Origin: Apricaphanius iberus
Taxonomy: Eukaryota; Chordata; Actinopteri; Cyprinodontiformes; Aphaniidae
NCBI GenBank assembly: GCA_028564705.1
Contig: JAPXFQ010001300.1
Span: 45,309-109,308, forward strand
Length of the DNA: 64,000 nucleotides
Direction: 5' to 3'
Shown: one piece after another, positions 63,791 through 64,000 of the stretch
Position numbering within the stretch: the stretch's first letter is position 1
Layout of the letters: each line of letters begins with the position of its first letter
Notes under the pieces: model-generated
The model's input: the letters and a program-made list of their open reading frames with translations, nothing else
What the model was told of the DNA's origin: nothing
Databases searched by the model: none
Position numbers and translations under genes: made by a program

Positions 63791-64000
63791 AACCAGAACT
63801 AAAGCGGTTTTATATAGATGATAGACTACCAAAAACATAACATTGTAGGAATAAAACAGTCTTAATAGAATTTCCTAACTGGGGAACATATAAAAGTTTT
63901 CTATCTTAATTATAATAAAACAAAGAGTCTATTACTTTTCTTCTTTAGCTTTAAATTTGCTGCTGTTGTTGTTGTTGGGTCTTTTTCCTGAATCATTAGG

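Overview
The window looks like teleost fish genomic DNA. It has one intron-rich vertebrate-type gene with canonical GT-AG introns and long TE-filled introns. The mobile-element spectrum is typical of fish: L2-like LINEs, a tRNA-derived SINE with the fish 'AGTCCATTTACC' tail, PIF/Harbinger, Tc1, piggyBac-like and hAT-like elements, a DIRS-type fragment and several solo LTRs. The sequence is AT-rich, with (TA)n, (CA)n and poly-C tracts. No prokaryotic signals are present.

The only convincing host gene is a complete slc41a2-like magnesium transporter on the minus strand. I assembled it by hand from ten coding exons between 58954 (ATG) and 22980 (TGA). Every junction keeps frame and gives a 507-residue protein with both MgtE-type repeats. 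Nine introns separate the coding exons and eight have ordinary GT-AG ends. The donor of coding exon 4 reads GG instead of GT, and the nearest cryptic GT would shift the frame into a stop in exon 5. The gene may therefore be a damaged or divergent copy, may use a rare donor, or the base may be an assembly error.

Layout: 1-3.9 kb holds a decayed L2-like LINE inserted in an LTR-like repeat. 4-9.3 kb is AT-rich with a MITE and an ERV-type LTR. 9.3-11.9 kb holds an antisense 3' fragment of an endogenous retrovirus, broken by a SINE. 11.9-14.15 kb is the first copy of a large unclassified repeat whose second copy is at 61.37-63.8 kb. 15.8-20.2 kb is an L2-like LINE broken by other repeats and a solo LTR, with a PIF/Harbinger MITE directly upstream of it. 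20.2-22.98 kb is the region downstream of the gene. 23-59 kb is the gene. Its largest introns (26.6-41.1 kb and 41.9-54.4 kb) hold a Harbinger element with two broken genes, a 1.7-kb TTAA-flanked element, a hairpin-bearing element with a 118-bp minisatellite, several LINE fragments and stacked nested insertions. 59-61.4 kb is upstream of the gene.

No operon-like cooperation exists here. The interesting structure is the layering of insertions, several with target-site duplications and with an uninterrupted homologous copy elsewhere in the same window. All family names were assigned by eye, without database searches.
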